Below are positions 61,009 through 61,151 of a DNA stretch of 61,151 nucleotides, one piece after another (positions within the stretch are counted from its first letter, which is position 1; each line of letters opens with the position of its first letter). Both the position numbers and the translations under genes were made by a program. Location: contig JAFYCM010000038.1 of the NCBI GenBank assembly GCA_017539645.1, positions 1-61,151 on the forward strand, given 5' to 3'. The stretch comes from Bacteroidales bacterium. GTDB lineage: Bacteria > Bacteroidota > Bacteroidia > Bacteroidales > Marinilabiliaceae. The notes beneath the pieces were generated by a model, which was not told the origin of the DNA, ran no database searches, and was given only the letters and a program-made list of their open reading frames with translations.

Positions 61009-61151
61009 ATGTGTATGCATATACGTATTGATATATATAAATATTTCAAAACAGCGCTTTTTGTTGCAGCATTGACAGTTACAGCAAGTTGCAAACGCGA
61101 AAACCCATACGATGCCCCCGTTGCTGAGGTCGACGGCGTAGTGCTGACCAA
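61009..61151 (+). CDS. Lipoprotein, N-terminus only (possible peptidyl-prolyl isomerase)
   Basis: 47 codons to the window end. From the ATG at 61009 or 61015, a signal peptide with lipobox TASC (ALFVAALTVTASC), then KRENPYDAPVAEVDGVVLT. The PVAEVDGVVLT stretch resembles the start of the SurA-N domain in Bacteroidetes PPIase lipoproteins (..VAxVGDxxL), so a foldase is a reasonable guess. The C-terminal part is needed to decide. Confidence 0.55.
   Translation, partial: MCMHIRIDIYKYFKTALFVAALTVTASCKRENPYDAPVAEVDGVVLT

Overview
The window looks like a chromosomal segment of a Bacteroidota (order Bacteroidales) bacterium. Evidence: repeated Bacteroidetes-type -7 promoter hexamers (TAnnTTTG) upstream of many genes, a full mraZ-to-ftsZ division and cell-wall cluster ending in ftsZ with a PASTA-bearing PBP, and several Bacteroidetes-restricted small families (DUF2795, DUF4491, DUF4831, the PG0541-type RND-associated protein). 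Species cannot be set by eye; no composition or database search was run.

Layout. 0-3.5 kb (minus): late heme synthesis, hemN-hemG-hemE, hemE cut by the window edge. 3.7-5.7 kb (plus): a thioredoxin-fold lipoprotein. 5.8-12.6 kb (minus): a THUMP-type RNA methyltransferase, then uvrB-DUF4831-pepD, and an outer-membrane beta-barrel-like protein. 12.8-13.8 kb (plus): murB, away from the other mur genes. 13.9-24.9 kb (minus): an SLC13 transporter, DUF4491, queE-queC, a secreted protein, a two-domain esterase, mfd, and a PpiD-like folding factor. 25.2-28.4 kb (plus): panC-panD-vanZ-like, then an acyltransferase. 28.5-34.4 kb (minus): a TfoX-N protein, four tRNAs (Ser-Pro-Gly-Thr), DUF2795, a double-parvulin isomerase with a YqeY protein, an orphan gene within repeats, and queF. 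34.6-49.8 kb (minus): the dcw cluster mraZ-rsmH-ftsL-ftsI-murE-mraY-murD-ftsW-murG-murC-ftsQ-ftsA-ftsZ. 50.1-56.7 kb (plus): TetR-TolC-adaptor-RND pump-PG0541 operon. 56.9-58.6 kb (plus): two AT-rich orphan lipoprotein genes within repeats. 58.6-61.1 kb (plus): a SPOR-domain protein, a long PurF-like amidotransferase/phosphoribosyltransferase, and the start of a lipoprotein gene.

How it works together. Most of the window is housekeeping: peptidoglycan precursor synthesis and division (dcw cluster plus murB), heme, queuosine (QueC, QueE, QueF), pantothenate, nucleotide excision repair with its transcription coupling (UvrB, Mfd), and envelope protein folding (three PpiC/SurA-like or suspected proteins). 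The RND operon carries its own TetR-type gene first.

The most unusual structure is a cassette-like arrangement. Three unrelated AT-rich orphan genes (56958-57623, 57842-58219 and, 24 kb away on the other strand, 32935-33306) are each followed 35-41 nt after the stop codon by the same kind of repeat (B), and twice B is followed at a conserved distance by a double-hairpin repeat (A). This gives ORF-B'-A-ORF-B-A at one locus and A-ORF-B at the other. Other points worth checking: a QueE with an 11-residue insertion inside its radical-SAM cysteine motif, an RNA methyltransferase whose NPPY motif reads CPPV, GTGGTAAA repeats that look like a MraZ operator, and a tRNA-Thr with a U-C mismatch in its acceptor stem.
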